Below are positions 54,241 to 64,000 of a stretch of 64,000 nt of DNA, in pieces (position 1 is the first letter of the stretch; each line of letters starts with the position of its first letter). Origin of the DNA: Blumeriella jaapii (Eukaryota > Ascomycota > Leotiomycetes > Helotiales > Drepanopezizaceae); the NCBI GenBank assembly GCA_009599575.1, contig VWND01000007.1, forward strand, positions 1,187,501 to 1,251,500. The letters run 5' to 3'. The notes under the pieces were generated by a model. That model was not told the DNA's origin, searched no databases, and worked only from the letters and a program-made list of their open reading frames with translations. The position numbers and the translations under genes were made by a program.

Positions 54241-55990
54241 AAAAAGATTTAGAAAAAAATAACAAGCAGCTATTTACGCTGTATCGTAAGCTGAAACTAG
54301 TTTATTTAAAAAATTCTAGAGTATTTTCCGTAATAAAAATACGTTTAAAATCGGAGCATAAATTATTTCGCGCCGATAAATATTCGGAGCTTTTATTAAC
54401 GGAATAAAAAAATAAAAAATAAGCGGGAAAAAGCTAAATAAAAAGCTTTTTCGCCGGATTATCTTTTGTTAATATTATTAATTGCAAATAATATATACCA
54501 CGAAGCGTAGCCGTTGTATTATTATAATCCGAAACGGTTAATAACGAATTAATAAAACCGATTTACAAAACTATTTTTAAATTGCAAAAATCTGATTTTT
54601 TTGTATTATAAAAAACGTACGAATCGGCTTCGCAAAGCAATCGAGCCGGATTCGAAAAATATTAGCGTATAAGCTAAAATAAATTATTACGTTATAAAAA
54701 ACGTGCGTATATTTCGAATAAAAGCGTTATTAAAAGCGAAATATTAAAAATTAATTACGACGATTCGACCGCCGGCCATTAAGGTTTTCGGCGAACGCTA
54801 AAATTAATCGAAAAAAAGTATTTCTGGCCTGGTTTACGAGGCGACGTAAAGCGTTACGTTAATACGTATAAAAAATACTAAAAAAGCAAACTTAAAAAGC
54901 ACCGATTTTATAGCGAATTAACCTTTTTTTCGATCCTTACGAAATCTTAGAAAAAAATAATTATAAATTTTATTACGAGTCTATTTTTTAACAAAAAACA
55001 AAATCGTATTTACGATTCGATATTCGTTATAATAAACCGATACACGAAGCTGTCGAAATATATACCGATACAAAAAACGATTTTAATTCTAAATTTAGCT
55101 AAAATATTTATATAACACGTTTATAAAAATTTTGGCTGTTTTAAAAAAATTATTACAAACAAAAAGTTAGTTTTTATTAATAAATTCTGGTTTTCAGTAA
55201 TATTTTATTTATAAATACAACGTCGATTAAATATCGCTTTTCATTTTTAAACAAATGGCCAAACGAAACGTTAAAATTAAGTTTTAAAATTTTATTTTCG
55301 TACGTATTACGATTATCGATAAAACGATTAGGCTACGAAGCTTGCTTTAGCCGAGTTTACGTATAATAACTCGATATACGCTTTTACGGATTTTATTTCT
55401 TTTCGCATATTATACGGCTTTTATTTAAAATTTGGCAGCAACGTCGAAAGCGACGTCGTAAATAAAAAAGTATCGTCAGCGGAAAAACAAGTTAAAATAT
55501 TGCAAAAAAAAAAAAATATATTTAATAAAAAATTAAAAAAAGCTAACGCGAATTATAAAAAGTTTTACGACGCTAAATACAAAAAAATTAAATTTTAAAT
55601 AAGCGACAAAGTATTATTATCGACCAAAAATCTTCGATAGCTGCGATTTTTTCGAAAGCTTTTAAATAAATATTTAAAGTTTTTTAAAATCAAGCGAATT
55701 ATATACGAGCACGGCCAAGCTTACTAATTCGAGCTTTTTTTTTAATATCGTATTTACGATACTTTCTACGTTTTCCTATTAAAACCTTAATAAAATCGAA
55801 ACGATACCGAGCCGAAAAATAATATAATAAAACTTTAAAAATCCGAAAAATACGAAATTAAATTAATATAAGTTTACAAAAATACAAAAAAAAACCGATA
55901 TTATTTGATGCGATAAAAAAGCTATTTATTAAGCGAAGATTTATAAAAGCCAAAAATTTATTTTACGAACGCAAAAAAGATTGTAGAAAA
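54241..55990 (+). pseudogene. C2 integrase, degenerate
   Basis: The zinc-binding segment near 54770-54900 reads AGH, then RRTLKLIEKKYFWPGLRGDV, then NTYKKY where the two Cys are Tyr. The core has NFIT for the expected DFIT (first catalytic Asp lost) near 54970. It has ITNKKLVFINKFW near 55150, with the second Asp changed to Asn, and TNGQTKR near 55250. The C-terminal module reads VLLSTKNLR and GQAY near 55610-55720. The protein would be inactive. Confidence 0.82.
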
Positions 55991-56043
55991 ATACTTAAAA
56001 AATACGACAAATAATAGCAACGGAGCAATAACGAATGCGCGCC

Positions 56044-56074
<31 letters not shown>

Positions 56075-57262
56075 CACTTAGAAAACCTTAAAAACCGCCG
56101 TTAAGCCAATTTATTTTTCGTATTATTATCGTTATTTTTTTTTTTTTTATCGCTATTTTTTTTAAATTCAAAAACAGCGGCAAGCTAAAAAAAATTAATA
56201 CTAAACGAATTCGCAAAATATTCGATTTATTTCAGTTAAAGCTTTTATAATAGCCGTAATCGAATTTTAAATCGCAGCTACGATATTTTCGTAGAAATTC
56301 AGAATTTGATTTAATTAATTAAAATAGGTCCGAGCGACGTTTTCGAAACGTCGGAAAATACGTTTTATATTAGCGTCGTTAAAAAGAAAGGCCGGCGCAG
56401 CCAAAGCTTCCAAAACAGCAGCAGCCGCTAAACCGGCAAAAGCGGGCGCAGCAGCAGCAGCGGCAGCGGCAGCCCGAGCCGCGGCGCGGTTCGTACGATC
56501 TTCGATTATTATAAAAATCGAAACGTTATCTTTTTTTAAACGATTTATATAAGCGTTGTAAATAATAAAATCGATAAAGGTTTTAGTAAAAGCTTTGGTT
56601 TCGGCAGCAAAAGAAAAAAAAGCGGCAGCGGCGGTAGCAGCATCGAAACGATTTATAAAATTATTAAAATCCGCGAAAAAGATTTGCGCCTCGATAGCGC
56701 GTACGATAAAAACCTGTAGCTAATCAAAAGCGAATCCGAATAAAAATCTAAAAAACTTACAAAAAAGCATTAAATATGCGAAGCTTTGCAGCGGTTGCAT
56801 TTTACGCTAAAAAGCTCGAAAACGCAAAAAAGCAAAAAGGCCGCTGTGATGCTTTCGCGTGAAATCAGGCGTGCGCACCGAAAACAAATAAAAGTCAAAA
56901 GTATTTTAAAAATTCGCGGCGAACGCGGCGAGAAGCAGTTGATTAAAATAAAAAAAAAGCTAATAAAAAAAAAAAAATTAAAAAAAAAAAAAAAAAAAAA
57001 AAAAGTTAAGCAGAAAGATTGCGGCTATTTTAAGAAAAAAAGCTTTTTTAAACGAAAATGCGAACGTTATCGAAAACAAAAAAAACAAAATAGCAAAACA
57101 GCTATAATTCACGACCAAAAGCGAAAAAAACAGCTATAATTCACGACCGAAAGCGGAAAAAACCGTACGTTATTTCGAAAGCGTAACGCACGTTATATAC
57201 GAAAGCATACGCACAAAAAAATCAGTCGCTTTTAAGAATTAAAAGCTTAAAAAAAAAGGTAA
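55991..57262 (+). pseudogene. C2 extra 3' ORF region with Ala/Ser-rich patch, unrecognised
   Basis: Between integrase and the 3' LTR lies about 1.25 kb shared with C1. It has poly-A and poly-Lys runs (56050-56070, 56950-57005) and a GC-rich patch at 56390-56490 made of GCA/GCG-type repeats. A readable C-terminal half (56786-57139) reads QRLHFTLKSSKTQKSKKAAVM, a RIRGERGE-like segment and KDCGYFKKKSFFKRKCERYRK. The patch stands out because the rest of the element is strongly AT-rich. The product is unknown. The polypurine tract (AAAAAAAAGG) precedes the LTR at 57263. Confidence 0.5.
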
Positions 57263-57676
57263 TATTAAAAACCAATATTACGTGTATAAATCAGATGATC
57301 CGCCAAAACCTTTTACTTTTTATCAACTTTCGAATAGCATTTTCTGCGGATAAATCGTAGGGGCCGGATAATATTATAAAGGTTGGAAATAATATTTAAA
57401 TAAAACATTTTATAAAAATAATTGCTAAAAAACCAATTATTAAGGTTATATTAAAAAGGATTAAGAAAAGGTCGGAATAAAAGCTGGAAAAGCATATTAA
57501 ATAAGGCTCGCCTGGTTTCCTGGGAAATACTTTTTTCGAGGGCTCCACCCCTCCTTTTGTATTTATATACGTCTTCTACTAGAAATATAAAAGGTAGAAA
57601 TCAGTCTGACTATCAACCCAACCTTATCTGAGCTCTATTGTCTGAACTAGTGTTTCCCTGCCTTTCGATTCTTACA
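57263..57676 (+). repeat. C2 3' LTR (414 bp)
   Basis: It begins TATTAAAAACCAATATTACG and ends TTTCGATTCTTACA. It is followed by TTAAT, the exact duplication of the bases before the 5' LTR. Its 3' half is less mutated than its 5' half. Confidence 0.93.
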
Positions 57677-57681
57677 TTAAT

Positions 57682-59696
57682 AAAAACGTCGATAAAGCTC
57701 AGATTTATAACCAGAAAAAGAAAATTTATACGACGTCGATTAATCGTAAAAAAAAAAAATAGCAAAAAAAATAAATTTTCCCGGCTCGTTATTATAGCCG
57801 GTAAATATAATAAACTTATGCAGCCGAATAAAATTTATTCCGAAACGTTAAAAAAATTAATACGTTAAAAAAGTTTTAATTGCATCGAAAATATTAGCTT
57901 CGCTATCGATATATACAAATGTTTTAATATATAATTTATTGCGTATTAGTTTTATAAAAACTAAAAACTGTCGTTCTTTTATTAAAAAGCGCTGGTCAAA
58001 CTTTAAATTCTTTTATAAATCGAATTTTTTATTATAATAAAAGTTTTTGCCACGGCTTAAAAGTTTTTTAACAGATCGTTTTGCTTTTCGTCGATAATTA
58101 TTTCGGCGATTTTGCGACTAAACTTAGCGTCGAAACAAACGTTTGCGAAATAACCGGGCTTGCCGCAATTATAATAAGCGCCAGGAAAACGCGCAGCCAA
58201 ACGGAAAAAACCGGAAGTAATAAAAATAGCAGCTATACGTTCGTAAAAATCCTTATTAAAAAAAAAGAAAAGCTGTGCGAGCAAAAAAAGCTAAAAAAAT
58301 AAAACGTTATAAAACTTTAAAAATACCGGAAATACGCCTAGAATCCTAATTAGCAAAAGCTATAGCAAAAGAAAAATAGTTTATACGACGGGCAGAAGCT
58401 ATTTTTTCAGCTCGGATATTGCGTAACTTTTTATTCGCAACGGCTAAAAACTCGTTTAAAATAATATAATTATTATTTATTTTGTATTTTTCCATTCGAA
58501 AATCGTATTTAAAAATAAAAATAATTTTTTCGCATATATTTTTAAATCAACGGTTTTTAGCAACTTTGCTAATAACTGCGTAGCGAATAAACAAAAAACG
58601 AAAATTATTATAAATCTGACCGTTGTTTATATAAAACTTATTATATTACAATTTAGCAAACTAAACGCGATTATAATCAAAAAATCGCTGATTAAAAATG
58701 CGAAAAACGTTTCGGGCCGATTAGGCTTAATCGTTGAATTCGGGGTTTAAATGCTTTAAGATAATAATATTTGCCTTTTTAATAATACATTTAAAATATA
58801 CTTTAGCTTAATTTATATCTTATATAAAATTTCTTAAATACTTTTTAATAAACAGTTTTATATCTATCTTTTATGCGTTATATTCAACTTTTTTTTGATA
58901 ATCGTTGAAAGCGTAGCGAAAATATTTAATTTTAAATAATTCGATTCGAAAAAAATAGCTAAATCGAAAATTAAAAAATAATATTCGGAAATTAATTATA
59001 AATCCGCCGTAAAAAAACGCGCGAAGCTCGAAGCGAAAAAAAAAAAGCGTTGCGAGCGATATTAGCAAAAGCTGAAAAGCGAACGGCGGCGATAGCTTAA
59101 GCGATTATTTAAGCGATTTAAAATTGCTAAGCCGCAATAAATTCTTTAGCGTTAACAAATATGCTAAGCAATCGGTTTGAAAACATTCGTCGATTTAAAA
59201 ATATTAAAATGTCAGCGTCGTACAATTCGATTTTAGATTCGATCGTAAAGCGAAAAAATCCAACAGATAAATCGGTTGCAAATAACTGTAATTCGATAAA
59301 AAAATCGTAAAATAAAAACTCGCTGCCAAAATCGTCGAAAAAGCCTAAAACGAATGGAAATTCGAAAACGCCAAAAGCGAAAACAAAAAATAGAAATGCT
59401 GACTCGAAGCCGAATCGTACGGATTGCGTTCGTTTTCGAATGCCGCGTCGATTTATAAAAAAAACATGGGATATGTTAAGAAAAAGCGATTCGAATTGCA
59501 AAAGCAAATCGAATTAATAAAAAAAAAAACTCCAGCTTTTTTTGAAAACAAGATTAATAAAAAAAAATTCTAATCAAAACACCGATAAATAAACGTCGGT
59601 ACGAGCGGCTTGAAAAAAGTTCGAATTGCAAAAGCAAATCGAATTTTTAACCGTAAATACAAAGCTTTCTAGCGAAGATTATTTAGTTTTTTTTTA
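57682..59696 (-). pseudogene. A4 protease and gag with leader, degenerate
   Basis: Minus strand. The protease box near 57895-57930 carries Glu for Gly (DSEA). The zinc knuckle segment lies in the open stretch 58057-58284 (AYYNCGKPGYFANVCFDAK). The Gag N-terminus is best seen here, in the 126-codon stretch 59127-59507. It reads LQFESLFLNISHVFFINRRG, then repeated Phe/Ser-rich and acidic segments, then NRRMFSNRLLSIFVNAKEFIAA. Many Phe codons probably come from Ser and Pro codons changed by RIP. The plus-strand frames at 57638-57868 and 58081-58302 are shadows. Confidence 0.77.
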
Positions 59697-59969
59697 TATT
59701 ATAGCTAGTTTAGAAATAATCAGAAAAATAATATAAACCAAAAGGTACGCATATAAATTAAAAAAAAAACACCGAGCTAAAATGCTCGGGATCGCGAATT
59801 TTATATATAATAAATTGCGCTTATAGGTCACGTGACTTAGCGCGAGGCCTAATGGCCGAGGTGGTCCGTGCCCAAACCTTATTCCAACACTACCGGCAAT
59901 CATACCACTGGCACCTATACCACTGGCAACTATACCACTGGCAACTATACCACTGGCAGGATCGTAACA
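59697..59969 (-). repeat. A4 5' LTR (273 bp)
   Basis: On the plus strand it begins TATTATAGCTAG (RIP form) and ends GGCAGGATCGTAACA. It has about five 15-bp units (ATACCACTGGCAACT). The TCACGTGA and GCGCGAGGCC boxes are conserved. Confidence 0.92.
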
Positions 59970-60545
59970 AAATTTCGCCGCGCGATCGATTTTAACGTTA
60001 GCGACTACGTATAATTCGATATGCGTTTATTTTCGACTTTCCGGCTTTTTCGCAAATTCGACAATTTTACAAACGGCCCTTTTAAAATTGTAGCTAAAAT
60101 TTTCGACAACGCTTTTAAGCTAGACCTTTTTAGTATTATAAACGTATATCCAGTTTTTCACGCTAGTCGATTGCGTAAAGCAGCTGACGACGCGCTTTTA
60201 AATCAGGTTAACTCAGCTTCTGAATTTATTAATATAATTAATAAGCTTAAATACAAAATCGAAAAATTAATCGCTTATCGAATACAGCGAAAAACCTTTT
60301 AATACAAAACTTTTTAAATAAGCTTAAATAAAAATCTTACGTAGTATCTCGCGTCTGATTTTATATACGCTTTTTTGAAAATACGCGATTTTTATTTAAC
60401 GTATAAAAAGCTTTCCGGTTTTTTTGCAAAACTTATAAATTAATTAAAAGCGTATTCCGAAGGTTTAGACTCGTACGATTATTTGAATAGCGACGTACCA
60501 ATAAATAAAAGCTCGAGAGCGCGCTTTTTTCGGACGAAGAAATAA
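59970..60545 (+). pseudogene. D1 integrase C-terminus with chromodomain, degenerate
   Basis: The open stretch 60021-60302 reads RKFDNFTNGPFKIVAKIFDN and IINVYPVFHASRLRKAADD, the GPY/F and following segment. It then has KYKIEKLIAYRIQRKTF, the start of a chromodomain, continuing to SDFIYAFLKIRDFYLTYKKL and LKAYSEGLDSYDYLNSD before the LTR. Stops interrupt the middle. Chromodomains are known to read methylated histone H3 and direct integration into heterochromatin. The match to D2 61243-61428 is close. Confidence 0.82.
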
Positions 60546-60810
60546 TATAACGACTCACTTTTTTGCCATTTTTCGTATTATCCCAGCAATTATATATAGC
60601 TGCAAGCCTTTTGGTTTTCTGGTGGGTTTTCTTATCTGTGACGATCTAATCAGTCGAAGGGCTGGGAAATCAGTCAACTGATCGCCGTGTTCACATGGTA
60701 TAAAAAACGAGCCTTTGATTCTGTAACAAAAATATTCATTTAGAATCAACAACTGCAAAAGGCAAAGGTTGCTAAGGAAAAAGAGCCTTATATACATAAT
60801 AGTTTCCACA
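60546..60810 (+). repeat. D1 3' LTR (265 bp)
   Basis: It begins TATAACGACTCAC (TGTAACGA in D2) and ends AGTTTCCACA. It has a TATA box at 60699-60706 preceded by GTGTTCACATGG. Its middle keeps many CpA dinucleotides, so it is little mutated. The right boundary is placed where the reversed D2 LTR sequence starts; it is moderately certain. Confidence 0.75.
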
Positions 60811-60903
60811 ATTAATAAAAAACCCACCAGGAGACCAGAAAGCTTGCAGCTATACGTAGCTGCTGGGGTAATATACGAAATAGCAAAAGAGTGAATCGTT
60901 ACA
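60811..60903 (-). repeat. D2 3' LTR, first 93 bp
   Basis: On the minus strand it begins TGTAACGATTCACTC at 60903. It is preceded by a strong polypurine tract (GGACGGGGGGGTAG, complement of 60904-60918). It breaks off after GGTGGGTTTTTTATTAAT, where D1 is inserted. Confidence 0.85.
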
Positions 60904-60918
60904 CTACCCCCCCGTCCG

Positions 60919-62640
60919 AAAAAAGCGCGCCCTCGAGCTTTTATCTATTGGTACGTTACTATCCAAATGATCGTACGAATTTAAACCTTCGGAATACGTT
61001 TTTAGCCAGTTTATAAGTTTTGCAAAAGGATCGGAAAGCTTTTTATACGTTAAATAAAAGTCGCGCACTTTTAAAAAAGCGTATATAAAATCAGACGCGG
61101 AATACCACGTGAAATTTTTATTTAAACTTATCTAAAAAGCTTTATACTAAAAAGTCTTCCGCTGCATTCGATAAGCGATTAATTTTTCGATTTCGTATTC
61201 AAGTTTATTAATTATATTAATAAATTTAAAAACTAAATTAATCTAATCTGAAAGCGCGTTGTCAGCTGTTTTACGCAGTCGATTAGCGTGAAAAACTGGG
61301 TGTACGTTTATAATATTAAAAAAGTCTAGCTTAAAAGCGTTGTCGAAAATTTTGGCTATAATTTTAAAAAGGCCGTTTGTAAAATTGTCGAATTTGCGAA
61401 AAGGCCGGAAGGTCGGAAATAAACGCATATCGAGCCAAACGTAATCGCTAACGTTAAAATCGATCGCGCGGCGAAACTTATTTGCATTTCTTTTTATTTT
61501 GTCGTAGGCTTATTAAAAGTGCGATTTGGCGAAGTTCCAAGCGTCGTAATGGCGGCGAGCGTACGTACGAGCTTCGTTTACGTTTAACTTATGTAAAAAA
61601 TTAAAAAAAAGAAAAATATCGAGCTTTTAATTTTAATTAATATAAAAAGTGTAATCGTATACAATTTCAAAAGGTAAAAAGCCACCTAGATTTTGTAAAA
61701 AAGAATTATTTGAGCGAAATCTATTATTAAAAAAAATTCGCTTTAATCGTTTTAATAAAAATTTACGAAAGATCGAAAGCGTTTTTACAGATATTAATTA
61801 TAAATTTCGGTCTGACCATCGGTTTTAAAATAAGCGGCTGTCGAAAGCTTTAATTGCGTATCGAATATTTTGTTTAATTCAAACCAAAAAATAAATTAAT
61901 ATTAAGGGCCACGATCGCTAATAATACTTTTTAAAAGGCTAAAATACCTGTACATATAAAATATATACAATTTGGCGAAGCTTCGAACGTCGATATTTTT
62001 ATAATAAAAAATCGAAATAGCCTGCTTAAAAAAGCGATTTATTATTACGAACACGTTATCGTAACCGTGTTTGTTTTTATTAAAATTGCAAAAGTTTATT
62101 GTAATATGCTTTTAAAAATGGTTAAAAACAGAAAAAAGCTGAAAAAAGCCGGAGCGCTTATTTTTTAAAACAAAACTCTTTCGATAAGCGTAGCAGTTGC
62201 GACAGTATTATTTTACGAAGCTGTTATACCTCGTTAATAATATTAGTCCGAAAGCAATTGCGTAGTTTTGCAAACGTTAAAATAAGCGGTAAAAATCTGG
62301 TCGTATATTTTTCGTACAAAAGCCAAACGAAAATAATCGACGTTTAATATTATCAAACGACCGTAATATAACAGCAGGTCGCGTTTAAATATATACGAAA
62401 TATTATTATCGTCGTTTTTTTTCGTAGCGTTTCGTATAGTTTTTTTTCGGAAGGCCATCAGGCTGCTAGCTATGCGATTAGCGTAAAAAATTTGATTAAC
62501 GATACGAAATACGAAAAAAAAATCAGCTATTTCAACGATAAAAACAGCTGTTTCGAAAGCCGTAGAAAATCGAAGTTTTTTAGTTAAAAAGCGGTAATCG
62601 ATTTGATTTGTTCGAAAAAAAATTTGCAAACGCTAAATGC
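60919..62640 (-). pseudogene. D2 integrase with chromodomain, degenerate
   Basis: Minus strand. The open stretch 62243-62629 contains the RNase H-integrase linker, with DLLLYYGRL and KIYDQIFTAYFNVCKTTQLLSD, the zinc-binding start with His changed to Tyr. The core reads TINFCNF (first Asp now Asn), DNVFVIINRF, ISDRGP near 61900 (second Asp intact) and KTDGQTEIYN. The stretch 61243-61428 is the GPY/F segment (KFDNFTNGLFKIIAKIF ... HPVFHANRLRK). The chromodomain follows at about 61030-61200. Confidence 0.85.
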
Positions 62641-64000
62641 GTTTAAAAGAGTTTTAACGGTCGAATTCGCTCGTACGACGTATTAATACGTCAGCTAAAA
62701 AATTGTGTTTATTTGGTTTGTACGTAATAAAAAAGTTATAATCGGCGAAAAGCTCGGCCCAGCGTATTTGTCGAACGTTAAAAGTTTGGAAATTATAAAA
62801 TATTCTAAAGTTTTATAATTAGTAATTATTTTAATTTAATAAACTAAACCAGCTAATTTAGCACGAAAGTTATTTAAAAATCTTACGATTACGAGCATTT
62901 CTTTATCGTATACGACGTAATTTAGCTTTGCGAAAACTATAGTTTTGCTAAAATAAGCGATTGGAAACCAGTTGTTATTATAAAATTGCGAAAGTACAAA
63001 AGCTATTACGCCGTCGAAAGCGTCAGTTTTTAATATGCAAAAAAAGTCTTGCCTATAATATTATAAAACTAATATAATAATAAAAGCTAGTATAAAAAGG
63101 TCGAAACTCTTTTGATATTTAGAAATGAAATTATAAAAAACGTTAGCTTTGGTCAAATAAACCAAAAGCTTTGCAATTATATCGTAGTTTCGAATAAAAC
63201 GTCGGTAAAAGTTACAAAAACCAAAAAAGCTTTGTATATTTTTTATAATAATAAAAAGCTTTTAATAAGCGATTACGGAAACTTTTTCTGGATTTATTTT
63301 TAAGCTTTTAGTCGAAATAATAAAACTTAAATAACGGGTTCGAATAACGTTAAATTCAGATTTCCGAATATCGGCCTGTAATTCAGCGTCAGCGAGCTTT
63401 TGAAATACTTTGCGAACGTATATAGCGTGTTTTAAAAAATCGGACGAATAAATAAAAATATTATTTAGATATATAATGCAAAAATCGTTTAAATAATCGA
63501 AAAAAACGTCGTTTATATAACGTTAATAAATTGCGGGTTTATTAATAAGGCCAAAAGGTAGCATTTTGCATTTATAAACGCCGTAACGCGTACGAAACGT
63601 CGTTAATTTTTTATTAGCGAAGTTTATTCGAATTTTGTAAAAAGCTTAACGAATATCGAGCTTCGTAAAAATTCGTACTTTCGAAAAACGAGCAAAAGTC
63701 TTATCGATAAAAAGAAAAAAATAGCGATCCTTACGAATAATATTATTAAAAGCTCGATAATCGATACAAAAACGTAATAAACCGTCGGGTTTTTTGGCGA
63801 AAAACATTAAAGCAGCGAAAAAAGCGGTGAAAGATTCGATAAAATTTTTGTTAAAATTATTTTGCAAATAAATTTTAATAATTTCGAACTTTGAAATCGA
63901 TATTTTATACAAAAAAATATATTTCAGCTTTTTTTTATTTATAATAAGCTCGATCTTATAGTCGTAAGGCCGATAAAAAGCTAGCTCGTTATTGGCGGCC
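62641..64000 (-). pseudogene. D2 RNase H and reverse transcriptase, degenerate, partial
   Basis: Minus strand. The stretch 63646-63912 holds AALMFFAKKPDGLLRF, CIDYRAFNNIIRKDRY and FSKVRIFTKLDIR, the first RT motifs. The active-site box near 63470 reads IIYLNNIFIYSS, with both Asp changed to Asn. RNase H lies at about 62650-63110. The plus-strand 63-codon frame at 63112-63303 is a shadow. RT is complete up to its N-terminal edge at the window end. Confidence 0.83.

Larger units (their letters stand above)
50296..57676 (+). mobile_element. Ty3/gypsy retrotransposon C2, complete, 7.4 kb
   Basis: Both LTRs are present (50296-50708, 57263-57676) with an exact 5-bp duplication TTAAT (50291-50295 and 57677-57681). 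Removing it restores the A4 sequence GCGATTAATAAAAACGTCG seen in A1 and A3. The order is gag, protease, RT, RNase H, integrase, extra 3' ORF. The RT box is intact but integrase and many other codons are mutated. Confidence 0.95.
50080..59969 (-). mobile_element. Retrotransposon A4, 5' portion only, reverse
   Basis: It contains the family A 5' LTR, gag, protease and part of the protease-RT linker. It then stops at about 50080, so RT, RNase H, integrase and 3' LTR are missing. C2 is inserted at 50296-57676 within the protease-linker part. At the right its LTR abuts family D integrase sequence, showing that A4 was inserted in D1. Confidence 0.88.
59970..60810 (+). mobile_element. Retrotransposon D1, 3' end, forward
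   Basis: It starts inside the integrase C-terminal region at the A4 junction and ends with an LTR. It matches D2 (61445 down to 60812) in reverse orientation. D1 lies inside D2's 3' LTR: 93 bp of D2 LTR (60811-60903) follow immediately in the opposite orientation. Confidence 0.8.
60811..64000 (-). mobile_element. Retrotransposon D2, reverse, running off the window
   Basis: Minus strand: the 3' LTR start (60903 down to 60811, interrupted by D1), polypurine tract, integrase with chromodomain, RNase H and most of RT. Protease, gag and 5' LTR lie right of 64000. RIP damage is moderate and some motifs are well kept. Confidence 0.88.

Noticed and set aside
56786..57139. Reading FFKRKCERYRKQ near the C-terminus of the family C extra ORF as a zinc knuckle
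   Set aside because: Only two of four ligands are present, and Phe at the other positions cannot come from Cys or His by RIP-type changes.
60555..60827. 90-codon minus-strand frame
   Set aside because: It lies entirely in the D1 LTR, which is promoter/non-coding sequence in the forward direction.
1..64000. Intact host genes, tRNA or rRNA genes
   Set aside because: No spliced gene, tRNA cloverleaf or rRNA segment could be recognised; every region with coding character matches a retroelement or is unclassified.

Overview
The window looks like AT-rich, repeat-dense DNA from a filamentous ascomycete (Pezizomycotina). Nearly everything in it is dead LTR retrotransposon of the Ty3/gypsy type. The sequence is heavily depleted in CpA and enriched in TpA while CpG survives. 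Former Gln, Arg and Trp codons have become stops and catalytic Asp codons have become Asn. That is the signature of repeat-induced point mutation (RIP). I see no intact host gene, no rRNA or tRNA gene and no CRISPR array. The species cannot be named from the sequence alone. The setting resembles the AT-isochore or pericentromeric heterochromatin of RIP-competent fungi.

Four retrotransposon families can be separated; the letters are my own labels. Family A has TGTTAC...GTGACA LTRs of 255-306 bp and a chromodomain-like tail. Family B has TGTAAAA...TTTTACA LTRs of about 260 bp, is unusually long at 11.3 kb, and carries an extra ORF after integrase. Family C has TGTCAGG...CTTACA LTRs of about 414 bp, two gag zinc knuckles, and an extra 3' ORF. 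Family D has LTRs starting TGTAACGA and a chromodomain. Two further inserts are not LTR elements: E, a 2.3-kb element full of minisatellites and palindromes, and F, a 0.6-kb element with terminal inverted repeats.

The layout is a nested stack. Left block: C1 (its 3' end is at 5478-7313) was hit by A1 (1-5477, reverse). C1's 3' LTR was hit by B1 (7314-14683). B1 was hit by A2 (forward; 14684-15033 and 35119-40988). A2's leader was hit by A3 (reverse, 15034-35118, target duplication CTTTT at 15029-15033 and 35119-35123). A3 was hit by B2 (15739-26997, target duplication CAAT) and by insert E (28174-30517, probable TA duplication). After A2's truncated 3' LTR comes B3 (40989-48995), which overlaps B1 in content instead of completing it. 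Right block: after about 1.1 kb of unclassified DNA including F, A4 (about 50080-59969, reverse, 5' portion only) contains a complete C2 (50296-57676, target duplication TTAAT). A4 sits in D1 (59970-60810, forward), and D1 sits in the 3' LTR of D2 (60811 to beyond 64000, reverse).

None of the coding regions should make protein. The most unusual signals are: (1) a 33-bp palindromic module, present 11 times in the three B copies, always in the same reading phase and at four fixed points of the polyprotein; (2) a long unrecognised ORF between integrase and the 3' LTR of family B, preserved in frame in two copies; (3) insert E, with mirrored minisatellite arms and an array of ACCGATTATAATCGGT-type palindromes; and (4) a near-palindrome of several kilobases formed by A3 and A2 diverging from one LTR.
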